A stretch of 64,000 nucleotides of DNA from Hydrogenophaga palleronii NBRC 102513 (GTDB taxonomy: Bacteria; Pseudomonadota; Gammaproteobacteria; Burkholderiales; Burkholderiaceae_C): NCBI RefSeq assembly GCF_001571225.1, contig NZ_BCTJ01000010.1, positions 62,001 to 126,000 of the forward strand. Reading direction: 5' to 3'. This document shows, in pieces, positions 44,143 through 52,206 of this stretch. The notes beneath the pieces are model-generated. The model saw only the letters and a list, made by a program, of their open reading frames with translations, did no database searches and was not told the origin of the DNA. The position numbers were made by a program, and so were the translations under genes. How positions within the stretch are numbered: the first letter of the stretch is position 1; every line of letters begins with the position of its first letter.

Positions 44143-45621
44143 TTGACGCCTCCCGCCCACGCCGCGCCACCCGACCACAGCCCGCTGTATGTGGATCTGG
44201 ACGGCACGCTCACTCCCAGCGACACCCTGCACGAATCGGCCATGCTGTTCGTGCGGCGCAACCCGCTCAACCTGCTGCGCATGCTGGCCTGGCTGCCGCT
44301 GGGCAAGGCGCGCTTCAAGCAGCGCCTGGCCGACGCCGTGCGGCCCGCGCCCGAGCACCTGCCGTACCACGAGCCCTTCCTGCAATACCTGCGCGACGAA
44401 CACGCCCGCGGCCGCCCGCTGGTGCTGGCCAGCGCGGCCGATGCGCGCATCGTGCGCGACGTGGCCTCCCACCTTGCGATCTTTGACGACAGCCTGGGCA
44501 GCAACGCGCCGGGTGAGGCCGACGGCGTCAACCTGAGCCGCGGCAACAAACGCGCCGCCATCGACGCCCACGCCAAAGCCCATGGCCACGACCACTGGGC
44601 TTACGCCGGCAACAGCCGCGACGACCTCGAGGTCTGGTCCGGCAGCGCCGAAGCGGTGGCGGTGAACACTCCGGCCGGCGTGCTCGACACGCTGCAACGC
44701 ACCCACCCGCAGGCGCGTGTGTTCGAACGCGAACCGCTGAGCCTCAAGACCGTGCTGCGCGCGATCCGCCTGCGGCAGTGGTCCAAGAACGGCCTGCTGT
44801 TCGTGCCGCTGCTGGCCGCGCATTCGCTCAACCCGCAACTCTGGGGCGCGGTGCTGATGGCCTTCGTGGCGTTTGGCCTGTGCGCCTCGGCCACCTACCT
44901 GGTCAACGACCTGCTCGACCTGCCGAACGACCGCACGCACCGCATCAAGCGCCACCGGCCGCTGGCCTCGGGCGCCATCGGCATCCCGGCCGCGGTGGCG
45001 CTGGGCACGGTGATGCTGGTGCTGGCCTTCGTGATCGCCGTCGCCGTGTCACCCGGTTTTGCGTGGATGCTGCTGGCCTACACCGCGACCACGCTGGCGT
45101 ACTCCATCTACCTCAAGCGGCTGGCGCTGATCGACGTGCTGGTGCTCTCCAGCCTGTACACGCTGCGCATCGGCGCCGGCGCGGTGGCCTCGGGCGTGGA
45201 CCTGTCCAACTGGCTGCTGGCGATCTCGATCTTCCTGTTCCTCAGCCTGGCGCTGGTGAAGCGCTGCGCCGAACTGGAGGAGCTGGAAGACGACAACGCG
45301 GTGCTGGCGCCCGGGCGCGGTTACCAGGCGCGAGACCTGGCCTCGCTGCGCGCGATGGGCATGGCCAGCGGTTTCCTCGCGGTGCTGGTGCTGGCGCTCT
45401 ACATCGACAGCCAGAACAGCCAGAAGCTGTACGCCCACCCCGACTGGCTCTGGGCCGCCGCGCCCGTGCTGCTGCTGTGGGTGATGCGCATCTGGCTCAA
45501 GACCGGGCGCCGCGAGCTGCACGGCGAAGACCCGTTGCAGTTCGCCCTGAAAGACCCGTTCAGCTGGATCACGCTGATCGTGATGGGTGGCATCGGCCTG
45601 TTCGCCACCGTCGGTTTCTGA
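44143..45621 (+). CDS. HAD phosphatase-UbiA prenyltransferase fusion
   Basis: 492 residues from TTG 44143 (ATG 44080 adds 21). Domain 1 (about 10-200) is a HAD phosphatase: VDLDGTLTPSDT nucleophile motif, ASAADARIVRDVA and a GNSRDDLEV motif. Domain 2 (about 220-490) is a UbiA-type intramembrane prenyltransferase with NDLLDLPNDRTHRIKRHRPLASG (NDxxDxxxD Mg site) and nine helices. In mycobacteria UbiA-type DPPR synthase adds 5-phosphoribose to decaprenyl phosphate, and a phosphatase then acts; here both could be fused. It is followed by SMR and GT39 genes, supporting a lipid-linked sugar pathway. Confidence 0.85.
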   Translation: MTPPAHAAPPDHSPLYVDLDGTLTPSDTLHESAMLFVRRNPLNLLRMLAWLPLGKARFKQRLADAVRPAPEHLPYHEPFLQYLRDEHARGRPLVLASAADARIVRDVASHLAIFDDSLGSNAPGEADGVNLSRGNKRAAIDAHAKAHGHDHWAYAGNSRDDLEVWSGSAEAVAVNTPAGVLDTLQRTHPQARVFEREPLSLKTVLRAIRLRQWSKNGLLFVPLLAAHSLNPQLWGAVLMAFVAFGLCASATYLVNDLLDLPNDRTHRIKRHRPLASGAIGIPAAVALGTVMLVLAFVIAVAVSPGFAWMLLAYTATTLAYSIYLKRLALIDVLVLSSLYTLRIGAGAVASGVDLSNWLLAISIFLFLSLALVKRCAELEELEDDNAVLAPGRGYQARDLASLRAMGMASGFLAVLVLALYIDSQNSQKLYAHPDWLWAAAPVLLLWVMRIWLKTGRRELHGEDPLQFALKDPFSWITLIVMGGIGLFATVGF

Positions 45622-45642
45622 ACCCGCCCCAGCACCACCACC

Positions 45643-46011
45643 ATGAAATCCATCGCCCTGGGCCTGGCCCTGTTCTGCGTGCTGCTGTCTTCGGCGGCGC
45701 AACTCGCCATGAAGCGCGGCATGGCCGCGTCGGGCGCCACCAGCGCCGCCGACGTCGGCAGCACCTACCTGCAGGCGCTCGGCAGCCCGCTGGTGTGGCT
45801 CGGGCTGGTGCTGTACGGCGCCAGCGCGGTGCTCTGGCTGTGGGTGCTGTCGCGGCTGGACGTGAGCGTGGCCTACCCGCTGGTGAGCCTGGGCTTCGTG
45901 GTCACGCTGGCGCTCGGCGTGTGGTGGCTCGGCGAACCGTTTTCATGGTTGCGCGTGGCCGGCTGCACGCTGATCGTGGTGGGCGTGAGCCTGCTGGCCC
46001 TGGACGCCTGA
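45643..46011 (+). CDS. SMR/EamA-type flippase subunit (ArnE/ArnF-like)
   Basis: 122 residues, four predicted helices, small multidrug resistance fold: LSSAAQLAMKRGM at the start and YPLVSLGFVVTLALGVWWLGE matching ArnE/F-like lipid flippases. In ArnE/F the substrate is undecaprenyl-phosphate-aminoarabinose. Sits 21 bases after the UbiA fusion and before a GT39 gene, so a flippase for polyprenyl-phosphate sugar is the natural inference. Confidence 0.75.
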   Translation: MKSIALGLALFCVLLSSAAQLAMKRGMAASGATSAADVGSTYLQALGSPLVWLGLVLYGASAVLWLWVLSRLDVSVAYPLVSLGFVVTLALGVWWLGEPFSWLRVAGCTLIVVGVSLLALDA

Positions 46012-46140
46012 CATGACACCCACCCCGGTTGCTGGCTCACGGCGGCCCGCCCTGAGTTTGTTGAGGGATGGGTCTGCGGCGTTTCTGATGTGTGACCCTT
46101 TCTTTCGCGGCTGATCTCCCCCAACGGATCGAACCTTCAC

Positions 46141-47682
46141 ATGCGCGCTTCTGAATTCTCCGCCCACGCCTCGCGCCAGATCTTCTGGGGCGCGTTCGCC
46201 ATCACCCTGTTGCTGAAGATCGCACTCGCCGCCGGTTTCCCCATGACCGGTGACGAAGCCTTCTTCTACCAGTGGGGCGTGTTCCCGGCCTGGGGTTACT
46301 CCGACCACCCGCCCATGGTCGGCTGGCTGATCGCCGCGCTGCGCCAGATCAGCGACCATCCGCTTGCATTGCGCAGCTTCACGCTGCTGCTCACCAGCTT
46401 CATCGCACTCGGCGTGGTGGACATGTTGCGCCGCCTGCTGCCCGAAGACCGCGAGGCCAGCGCCTGGCTGGCGGGTGCGGTGTACCTGGCGATGCCGTGG
46501 TCGTGGCTCTTCGTGCTGGTGACCACCGACACACCGCTGATCTTCTTCATGGTGCTCTCGGCCTGGTGCTACCTGCGCGCCGACACCAGCGAGCAGCGAA
46601 GCGTGCCCTGGTACGCGCTGGCCGGCGCCTTCCTGGGCCTGGCCTTCCTGTCCAAGTACTTCGCCGCCCTGCTCGGTTTTGCCTACGCGGTGCACTGCTT
46701 CGGCTGGCGGCGCGAGCGCTGGTGGGCGCCGTTCCTGATCTTCGTGCTCGCCCTGCCCTCCATCGGGCTCAACGTGGCCTTCAACGCCACGCACGGCTGG
46801 AGCAACGTGATGTTCAACGTGTTCAACCGCAACGAGGGGTCGAGCTGGAACCTCGAAACCTTCGGCGTGTACATCGCCATGGCGCTCTACCTGCTCACGC
46901 CCTGGCTGCTGTGGCGCGGTGCGGCCGCGCGTGTGGTGCCCGGTGTCTCGCTGCGCACCTCGCGCACGCTGGCGGTGCTGTGGCTGTTCCCGCTGATCGT
47001 GTTCGCCGTGCTCAGCACGCGCCGCACCATCGGCCTGCACTGGGTGCTGGGCTTCGTGCCGCTGTTCGTGGTCTGGGCCGGCCTGCGGCTGGACGCACGC
47101 CCGCTGCGGCGCTGCCTGGGCTGGACGGTGGCGCTGTCGGTGCCGCACCTGCTGGTGGTGGCGGCAGTGGCGTGGGCGCCGCTGTCGTGGTGGCAGCCGT
47201 TCAAGATCTACGACCGCGCGGTGTTCCTGCGCGAGACCGGTGCCATCGTGAAGGCCCTGGAGCAAGACCTGCCGGCCGGCGCCACGCTGATGGGCCGCAC
47301 CTACAACCCCGCGGCCATGCTGGCTTACCACCACCGCCAGTACGTGCCGGTGTTCGGCCTCGGCAAACACCATGCTCGGCAGGACGACCAGATCGTCGAC
47401 TTCCGCCGCTACGACGGCCAGCCGATCCGCGTGTTCCTCTACGACGAACCCAACCTGGCCGACTTCGCGCCCTACTTCAACGAGGTGCGCAGCAAACGTT
47501 TCGAGGTGGACGGCGTGGCCTTCTTCGCGGTGGATGGCAGCGGCTTCAAGTACCAGGCCTTCCACGACACGGTGCTGGCCGAAGCCGCGCGCGAGTTCCA
47601 CGACATCCCGCGCTGGCTGCCCGTGCGGGGCAACCCGTTCTGCGAACGCTACGGCTTCGCGGCGTGTTCGCCGGGGCGCTGA
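46141..47682 (+). CDS. GT39/ArnT-like membrane glycosyltransferase
   Basis: 513 residues, about ten to twelve helices, GT-C fold. The first periplasmic loop carries TGDEAFFYQW (Asp-Glu catalytic motif) followed by GYSDHPPMVGWL, as in ArnT and related dolichyl-phosphate-mannose-like transferases; the C-terminal 150 residues form a soluble periplasmic domain. It would transfer a sugar from polyprenyl phosphate to a lipid or protein in the envelope. 129 bases after the SMR gene. Confidence 0.87.
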   Translation: MRASEFSAHASRQIFWGAFAITLLLKIALAAGFPMTGDEAFFYQWGVFPAWGYSDHPPMVGWLIAALRQISDHPLALRSFTLLLTSFIALGVVDMLRRLLPEDREASAWLAGAVYLAMPWSWLFVLVTTDTPLIFFMVLSAWCYLRADTSEQRSVPWYALAGAFLGLAFLSKYFAALLGFAYAVHCFGWRRERWWAPFLIFVLALPSIGLNVAFNATHGWSNVMFNVFNRNEGSSWNLETFGVYIAMALYLLTPWLLWRGAAARVVPGVSLRTSRTLAVLWLFPLIVFAVLSTRRTIGLHWVLGFVPLFVVWAGLRLDARPLRRCLGWTVALSVPHLLVVAAVAWAPLSWWQPFKIYDRAVFLRETGAIVKALEQDLPAGATLMGRTYNPAAMLAYHHRQYVPVFGLGKHHARQDDQIVDFRRYDGQPIRVFLYDEPNLADFAPYFNEVRSKRFEVDGVAFFAVDGSGFKYQAFHDTVLAEAAREFHDIPRWLPVRGNPFCERYGFAACSPGR

Positions 47683-47981
47683 GCGTTGATGCACCGAACA
47701 CGGGTGCGGCAGGCGCGGCGGTGGTGCGAGGAGCTGGAACGCTTTACCATGCAGCTGGTCATGGCCCTGGTGAACGCCACCATGGCCACGCCACCGATGG
47801 CCATTTTCTCCCACAGCCAGCCGACGCCGCCACACGAAAACGCACGCAGCCTGACGCACCTACCCCCCGGGGCTACGGCGCAGCAAGCTGCGTTACCCTG
47901 CAAGCCGGTCGCGGTGGCCACTGCGCTACCCGACCCGTTTCCCATCCACCCTTCACGGCCTCTGGCCCCAGGAGCAGACCT

Positions 47982-48728
47982 TTGACCGAGCCGACCAACC
48001 CGCACCTGCCACACACCCCTCTGCCGGCCTACTACCGCGACGAGGCAGACCATGCGCGCTACGTGCGCCGCATCTTCGACGAGACCGCTGTCGACTACGA
48101 CCGCATCGAACGCGCCATGGCCTTCGGATCGGGTGGCTGGTACCGGCGTGAAGCCCTGGTCCGCGCGGGCCTGGCGGCTGGCGACAAGGTGGTGGACGTG
48201 GGCATCGGCACCGGGCTGCTGGCGCGCCAGGCCCGCGCCCTGATCGGCGAGCAGGGCAACCTGATCGGCGTCGACCCCAGCCCCGGCATGCTGGCGCAGG
48301 TGGACATCCCCGGCGTTGAGCTGCGCGCCGGGCGCGCCGAGCAGCTGCCGTGCGCCAGCGGTGAAGCCGACTTCCTGAGCTTTGGTTATGCCTTCCGGCA
48401 CGTGTCGGACGTGGACGCCGCGCTGCAGGAGTTCCACCGCGTGCTGCGGCCAGGCGGCCGTTTGCTGATCCTGGAAATCAGCCAGCCCGAGAGCCGTGTG
48501 TCGCGCGCCCTGGTCAAGTTCTACATGCGCCGCGTGGTGCCGACGCTGGCGCGCGTCGTGGCGCGCGAGCGCGGCAGTGCCGAGCTGTGGCGCTACTACT
48601 GGGACACCATCGAGAGCTGCATCCCGCCGGCGCAGATTCTGCAGGCCATGGAACGTGCGGGTTTCCTGCAGGTGAAGCGCCACACCGAACTGGGCGTGTT
48701 CTCGGAATACACGGCCATCCGCCCCTGA
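47982..48728 (+). CDS. UbiE-like SAM-dependent methyltransferase
   Basis: 248 residues from TTG 47982 (AGGAGCA ribosome-binding site at the right distance; no ATG fits). Class I methyltransferase: VVDVGIGTGLLARQA (motif I), GVDPSPGML (acidic motif), FLSFGYAFRHV and LRPGGRLLILEIS. Domain order and the FD(E)T start of the catalytic region (FDETAVDYDRI) resemble UbiE/COQ5-type methylases acting on quinones. Whether it modifies a quinone or a lipid-linked sugar is not determinable. Convergent with the halogenase-like gene; 299 gene-free bases precede it. Confidence 0.82.
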   Translation: MTEPTNPHLPHTPLPAYYRDEADHARYVRRIFDETAVDYDRIERAMAFGSGGWYRREALVRAGLAAGDKVVDVGIGTGLLARQARALIGEQGNLIGVDPSPGMLAQVDIPGVELRAGRAEQLPCASGEADFLSFGYAFRHVSDVDAALQEFHRVLRPGGRLLILEISQPESRVSRALVKFYMRRVVPTLARVVARERGSAELWRYYWDTIESCIPPAQILQAMERAGFLQVKRHTELGVFSEYTAIRP

Positions 48729-48762
48729 GTGGCCCTGCGTGGCCCTGCGTGGCCCGGAAGGT

Positions 48763-48781
48763 GGCGGGCCCTCGGCCCGCC
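48763..48781. terminator. Hairpin between convergent genes
   Basis: GGCGGGCC-CTC-GGCCCGCC, an 8-bp perfect stem between the methyltransferase and halogenase-like genes; no U-tract on either strand. Directly before it (48729-48756) TGGCCCTGCG is repeated two and a half times. Confidence 0.4.
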
Positions 48782-48789
48782 AACCACCT

Positions 48790-50112
48790 TCACTTCATGA
48801 TGGTCTCGCCGCGCAAGGCACCCATGTCGCGGATGTTGTGGCGGTGCCGCTTCCAGCCGGCATAGGTGCGGCGCCAGTTCGCCAACGACACCACGTAATA
48901 GATCACCTTGAACATCACCAGCGACATGCGGTAAGACGGACCGTGGTGGATGTCGGCGGCCAGCAATGACATCAGCCCCTGCTTGACCTTGAAGCGGTTG
49001 TTCGGGTGCATGAACATGTCCCGGATGGTCGGGTTGGTCACGCGGTAGATGAACCACGAGTAATCGCGCGGGCCGACGCGCAAGCGCTTCTCCAGCGCCA
49101 CGCGGGCCGCGGGCAGTTGCTCGGGCTGGTCCAGCGCGGTGGCGACGAGCTTCGCGCCGTCGAAGGCGCTCTGCATTGCCAGGAACACGCCGGAGGAGAA
49201 CATCGGGTCGATGAAGGTGAAGGCGTCGCCCACCATCAGGTAACGGTTGCCGGTGGCGTGCGTGCTGGAGTAGGAGAAGTTGCCGGTGGCGTGCACGCGG
49301 TCGTCCTCCAGCGTGGCGTCCTTGAGCCGGTCGTGCAGCTCGGGGCACAGCGCGATGGTGTCGTAGAAGTATTCCTTCAGCGGCTTGTCGCGCGCCTTCA
49401 GGTAGTAGGCCCAGCAGACCGCGCCCACGCTGGTGGTGCCGTCGGCCAGCGGGATGAACCAGAACCAGCCGTGCTCGAACCAGCAGATGCTGATGTTGCC
49501 TTCGCGCTTGCCTTCCAGGCGCCGCGCACCACGGAAGTGGCCGAACAGCGCCGTGCTGTTGTGGTCCTTGTTCTTTTCCTTGCACTTGAACTTGTTCGCC
49601 AGCAGCGTGTCGCGGCCCGATGCGTCGACCACGAAGCGCGCGCGCCAGCGGCGCTTTTCACCGCTGTCGAGCACCGCCTGCGCCGAGGCACCGTCGTCAT
49701 CGAAAGCGACCTCGGTGACCTTCGCGCCCTCCAGCGTTTCGGCGCCCAGCGTGGCGGCATGGCGGAACAACACCTCGTCCATCTCGGAGCGGCGCACCTG
49801 CCAGGCCGACGCCATCTCCGGGTTCCAGCCCTCGGCGAAATCGACGTAGCTGCAATAGTCCAGGTCGGGCGGCACGAATTCGATGCCGTACTTCGGCATG
49901 CCGATCTTCTCGATCTGATCGCGCACACCGAGCTTCTCGAACAAGGCCACGTTGCCGGGCAACAGCGACTCGCCGATGTGGAAGCGCGGATGGTGGTCCT
50001 TCTCCAGCAACACCACCTTGCGGCCTTCGCGTGCGAGCAGCGCCGCAATGGTCGACCCGGCGGGGCCCCCTCCAACCACCAGAACGTCGCAATTCTCTTC
50101 AGGCTGCAGCAT
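48790..50112 (-). CDS. Flavin-dependent halogenase-like oxidoreductase
   Basis: 440 residues from ATG 50112, preceded by GGAGAGG. N-terminal FAD-binding GGGPAGS at 14-20, then FHIGESLLPG at 44-53, and HGWFWFIPLADG at about 212-223: this contains the WxWxIP motif of flavin-dependent halogenases. K74 in PKYGIEF sits where the halogenase catalytic lysine is expected. FSSGVFLAMQSA resembles the family's C-terminal FAD region. Halogenases of this size (phenol/pyrrole type) halogenate aromatic rings using FADH2 and O2. No biosynthetic cluster adjoins it, so the substrate is unknown; a geranylgeranyl-reductase-like role is possible. Confidence 0.75.
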   Translation of the reverse strand: MLQPEENCDVLVVGGGPAGSTIAALLAREGRKVVLLEKDHHPRFHIGESLLPGNVALFEKLGVRDQIEKIGMPKYGIEFVPPDLDYCSYVDFAEGWNPEMASAWQVRRSEMDEVLFRHAATLGAETLEGAKVTEVAFDDDGASAQAVLDSGEKRRWRARFVVDASGRDTLLANKFKCKEKNKDHNSTALFGHFRGARRLEGKREGNISICWFEHGWFWFIPLADGTTSVGAVCWAYYLKARDKPLKEYFYDTIALCPELHDRLKDATLEDDRVHATGNFSYSSTHATGNRYLMVGDAFTFIDPMFSSGVFLAMQSAFDGAKLVATALDQPEQLPAARVALEKRLRVGPRDYSWFIYRVTNPTIRDMFMHPNNRFKVKQGLMSLLAADIHHGPSYRMSLVMFKVIYYVVSLANWRRTYAGWKRHRHNIRDMGALRGETIMK

Positions 50113-50301
50113 CGAATCCTCTCCTTCCTCTACGGGTTGTGCCACTCACAGGCAAGCCCCGGAAAATACCATGTTCAACGGCGATGCAGGCACCGTGGCC
50201 ATCCGCGCGCCAGCCCCACATCGCGTGGCCAACATGTTTCCGATCTCAAACCGCGGATCGATGCGGTTTGTTCAGTGGTTTGCTCCGTTGTTTTCTCAGC
50301 C

Positions 50302-51048
50302 TTACGTGAGATTCAACCCACCATCGGACAGCAGGATTTCGCCCGTCAAATAGTGGGATTCGATGAGCATGGACACTGCCTGTGCAATGTCTTCCGGGCT
50401 CGCCGCCCGCCGCATCGGCGCGCGCTCCCGCCACAGCTGCTGAGCCTGCGTCCAGTCCGCGGTCAACGGCGTGTCCACCAGCCCGGGAGCGACGGCGTTC
50501 ACACGAATGTCGGGCGCCAGCGAGACCGCCAGCAAGCGCGTGACATGGTTCAACGCCGCTTTCGTCGCGGCATAAGGAATGGAAGCCCCTTTCGGACGCA
50601 CACCGGCATGCGAACTCACGTTGACCACGCAAGCCGGCGTGCCCGCCGTTGCGGCAGACGCCCGCAATGCGGCCTCGGCTTCAGCGACGATGCGAAACGG
50701 CGCAATGACATTCACCTCATGCAGCTCGCGCCACAGGTCAGGCGTCGCGGCCGCCAGGTCGGCATGCGGCACCACGCGGCTGATGCCCGCGTTGTTCACG
50801 ACAACGTCCAAGCGGCCCCATTGCGCAACCGCCTCCCGCACCAATCGAATCCGGTCTGCATCGTCGGCAAGGTCGGCCTGCACATAAGCCGCCAGACCCA
50901 GCTCACGCACCATGGCGTTGCCGGCATCCGCAGAACTGCGTGAATGCAGAACGACGGCATACCCATCCCTGGACAACCGGCGCGCTATCGCCGCGCCAAT
51001 ACCTGAGGTTGATCCGGTGACAAGCGCAACGCGCTGGGGTTGTGGCAT
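50302..51048 (-). CDS. SDR family oxidoreductase (FabG-like)
   Basis: 248 residues: TGSTSGIG at 11-18, NNAGIS at about 85-90, catalytic Ser in VVNVSSHAG, and YAATK (YxxxK) with the GLVDTPLT loop after it. The C-terminal DGGLNLT is typical of SDRs in the FabG/glucose dehydrogenase group. Substrate not inferable. The halogenase-like gene lies 189 bases downstream. Confidence 0.92.
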   Translation of the reverse strand: MPQPQRVALVTGSTSGIGAAIARRLSRDGYAVVLHSRSSADAGNAMVRELGLAAYVQADLADDADRIRLVREAVAQWGRLDVVVNNAGISRVVPHADLAAATPDLWRELHEVNVIAPFRIVAEAEAALRASAATAGTPACVVNVSSHAGVRPKGASIPYAATKAALNHVTRLLAVSLAPDIRVNAVAPGLVDTPLTADWTQAQQLWRERAPMRRAASPEDIAQAVSMLIESHYLTGEILLSDGGLNLT

Positions 51049-51171
51049 GGGGAAGTCAATCGGAATGGAAAGGCATGCACTTTACCGGCAGCGGGTCATG
51101 CTGCCTGTTCGGGAAATGCCTGTCGCCGTTGGCGCAACGGGCTTGGAAAGTTGGCTTCTGGCCAATCTGCG

Positions 51172-51624
51172 TCAACGCTCATCACCCGTGTTGGCACGGT
51201 AACTGAGCCAGCCAGCCGTCATCGCCACGCCGTCGACCCGATCGTTGGGGTGGTTTCGGCCGTCCATCACAGGCACTTCACCCAGGTCAAACGGACTCAG
51301 TCCCGCAATGCATGCCACGTTCACACCGTATTGGTCCGGGACAGAGCGCCGGGAGTGAAAGGTGTAGATGCCGCACACCGAGCAAAAGTAATGCTTCGCC
51401 TGTCCGGTATTGAACTGGTAGAGCGTCAGCTTGTCTTTGCCTTGCACGACATGGATGTCGTCCAGGTGGGCCGAGACGGCCACGGCACCGCGCATGCTGC
51501 AATACGTGCAGTTGCACCGGCGCATGCTGCGCAGGCCATCGGCCAGTACCAGGCGAAAGCGCACGGCACCACAATGGCAAGCCGCCTCAAGCTCCCGGCG
51601 TTCGTCAAAGTCAGAGGGGGCCAA
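51172..51624 (-). CDS. GFA family (Gfa-like) protein
   Basis: 150 residues with the Zn-binding Cys pattern of glutathione-dependent formaldehyde-activating enzyme-like proteins: ACHCGAVRF, CNCTYC and FCSVCGIYTFH. The fold is a beta-tent around zinc. In Paracoccus, Gfa was proposed to speed glutathione-formaldehyde adduct formation; most members are of unknown function. Convergent to no neighbour; 582 gene-free bases lie between it and the EF-G-like gene, which is on the other strand. Confidence 0.9.
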   Translation of the reverse strand: MAPSDFDERRELEAACHCGAVRFRLVLADGLRSMRRCNCTYCSMRGAVAVSAHLDDIHVVQGKDKLTLYQFNTGQAKHYFCSVCGIYTFHSRRSVPDQYGVNVACIAGLSPFDLGEVPVMDGRNHPNDRVDGVAMTAGWLSYRANTGDER

Positions 51625-51883
51625 GAGTGCAATCCTTCCAAACAGGCGTTGAGCCCAGAAACCGTGGCCATTCCGCTCGATGTTTTGAGGTCACCAAAAC
51701 CTCCGTCCGGTGTGTCTTGGGACCCTGACGGTCCGGTGCTGGCCAAGAGCCGCCATCGTAGCTCCACATAAGGCCGTGATTACCAGGGGGCCTGACCGCA
51801 GGCGCCAGCCGAGCGCGTGAAAGATCGAACGGCATCCAGCCCTACTGACGTTCAGGTCACTCCAGTTCCAGGAAAATACCGGC

Positions 51884-51925
51884 ATGTTCAATTTCAACGT
51901 CGTCCAACCTGCGTTCGCTGCATAG
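51884..51925 (+). CDS. Possible 13-residue leader peptide before EF-G-like gene
   Basis: ATG 51884 to TAG 51923-51925 encodes MFNFNVVQPAFAA, with an AGGA about ten bases before the start. It lies 48 bases ahead of a Rho-independent terminator, 282 bases ahead of the gene. This layout resembles a leader-peptide attenuator but could be chance. Confidence 0.25.
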   Translation: MFNFNVVQPAFAA

Positions 51926-51973
51926 CTGCGTCCTTTCGATGGCATTCGGAAGGCGATGACCTTCCGGCCCCTC

Positions 51974-52011
51974 AACCCCGGCAGGCATGGTCTTCCGGGG
52001 TTTTGTTTTTT
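51974..52011 (+). terminator. Rho-independent terminator in the leader of the EF-G-like gene
   Basis: AACCCCGG (51974-51981) pairs with CCGGGGTT (51995-52002), followed by TTTTGTTTTTT (51999-52011 region). It lies 196 bases before the start of the EF-G-like gene on the same strand, with no gene ahead of it on that strand since the far-away operon at 44-48 kb. It may be an attenuator or may end a small RNA. Confidence 0.65.
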
Positions 52012-52176
52012 CAGGTTCCAACATGTTCACGCGCACTTACGACAAGCTGATCGCCACGATTTCCGCCCGCCGGAGCGTGGGATACGTGCGCGCGCGCCCG
52101 TGGTCCGGCCGAACCATTCCATCCTGAGTCAGCCCTGGTGAATTCATGCCGGGGCGGCTTGATCGTCCTGACATGT

Positions 52177-52193
52177 GGACCCTCGAAGGGTCC
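52177..52193 (+). other. Hairpin directly before ribosome-binding site of EF-G-like gene
   Basis: GGACCCT-CGA-AGGGTCC, a perfect 7-bp stem ending one base before the GGAAAG region at 52194, which precedes ATG 52207. Could modulate translation initiation. Confidence 0.5.
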
Positions 52194-52206
52194 GGAAAGA
52201 TTCACC

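Noticed and set aside
47683-47981. 100-codon open frame before the methyltransferase
   Set aside because: No ribosome-binding site or domain character; the antisense frames are equally open. The interval is left without a call.
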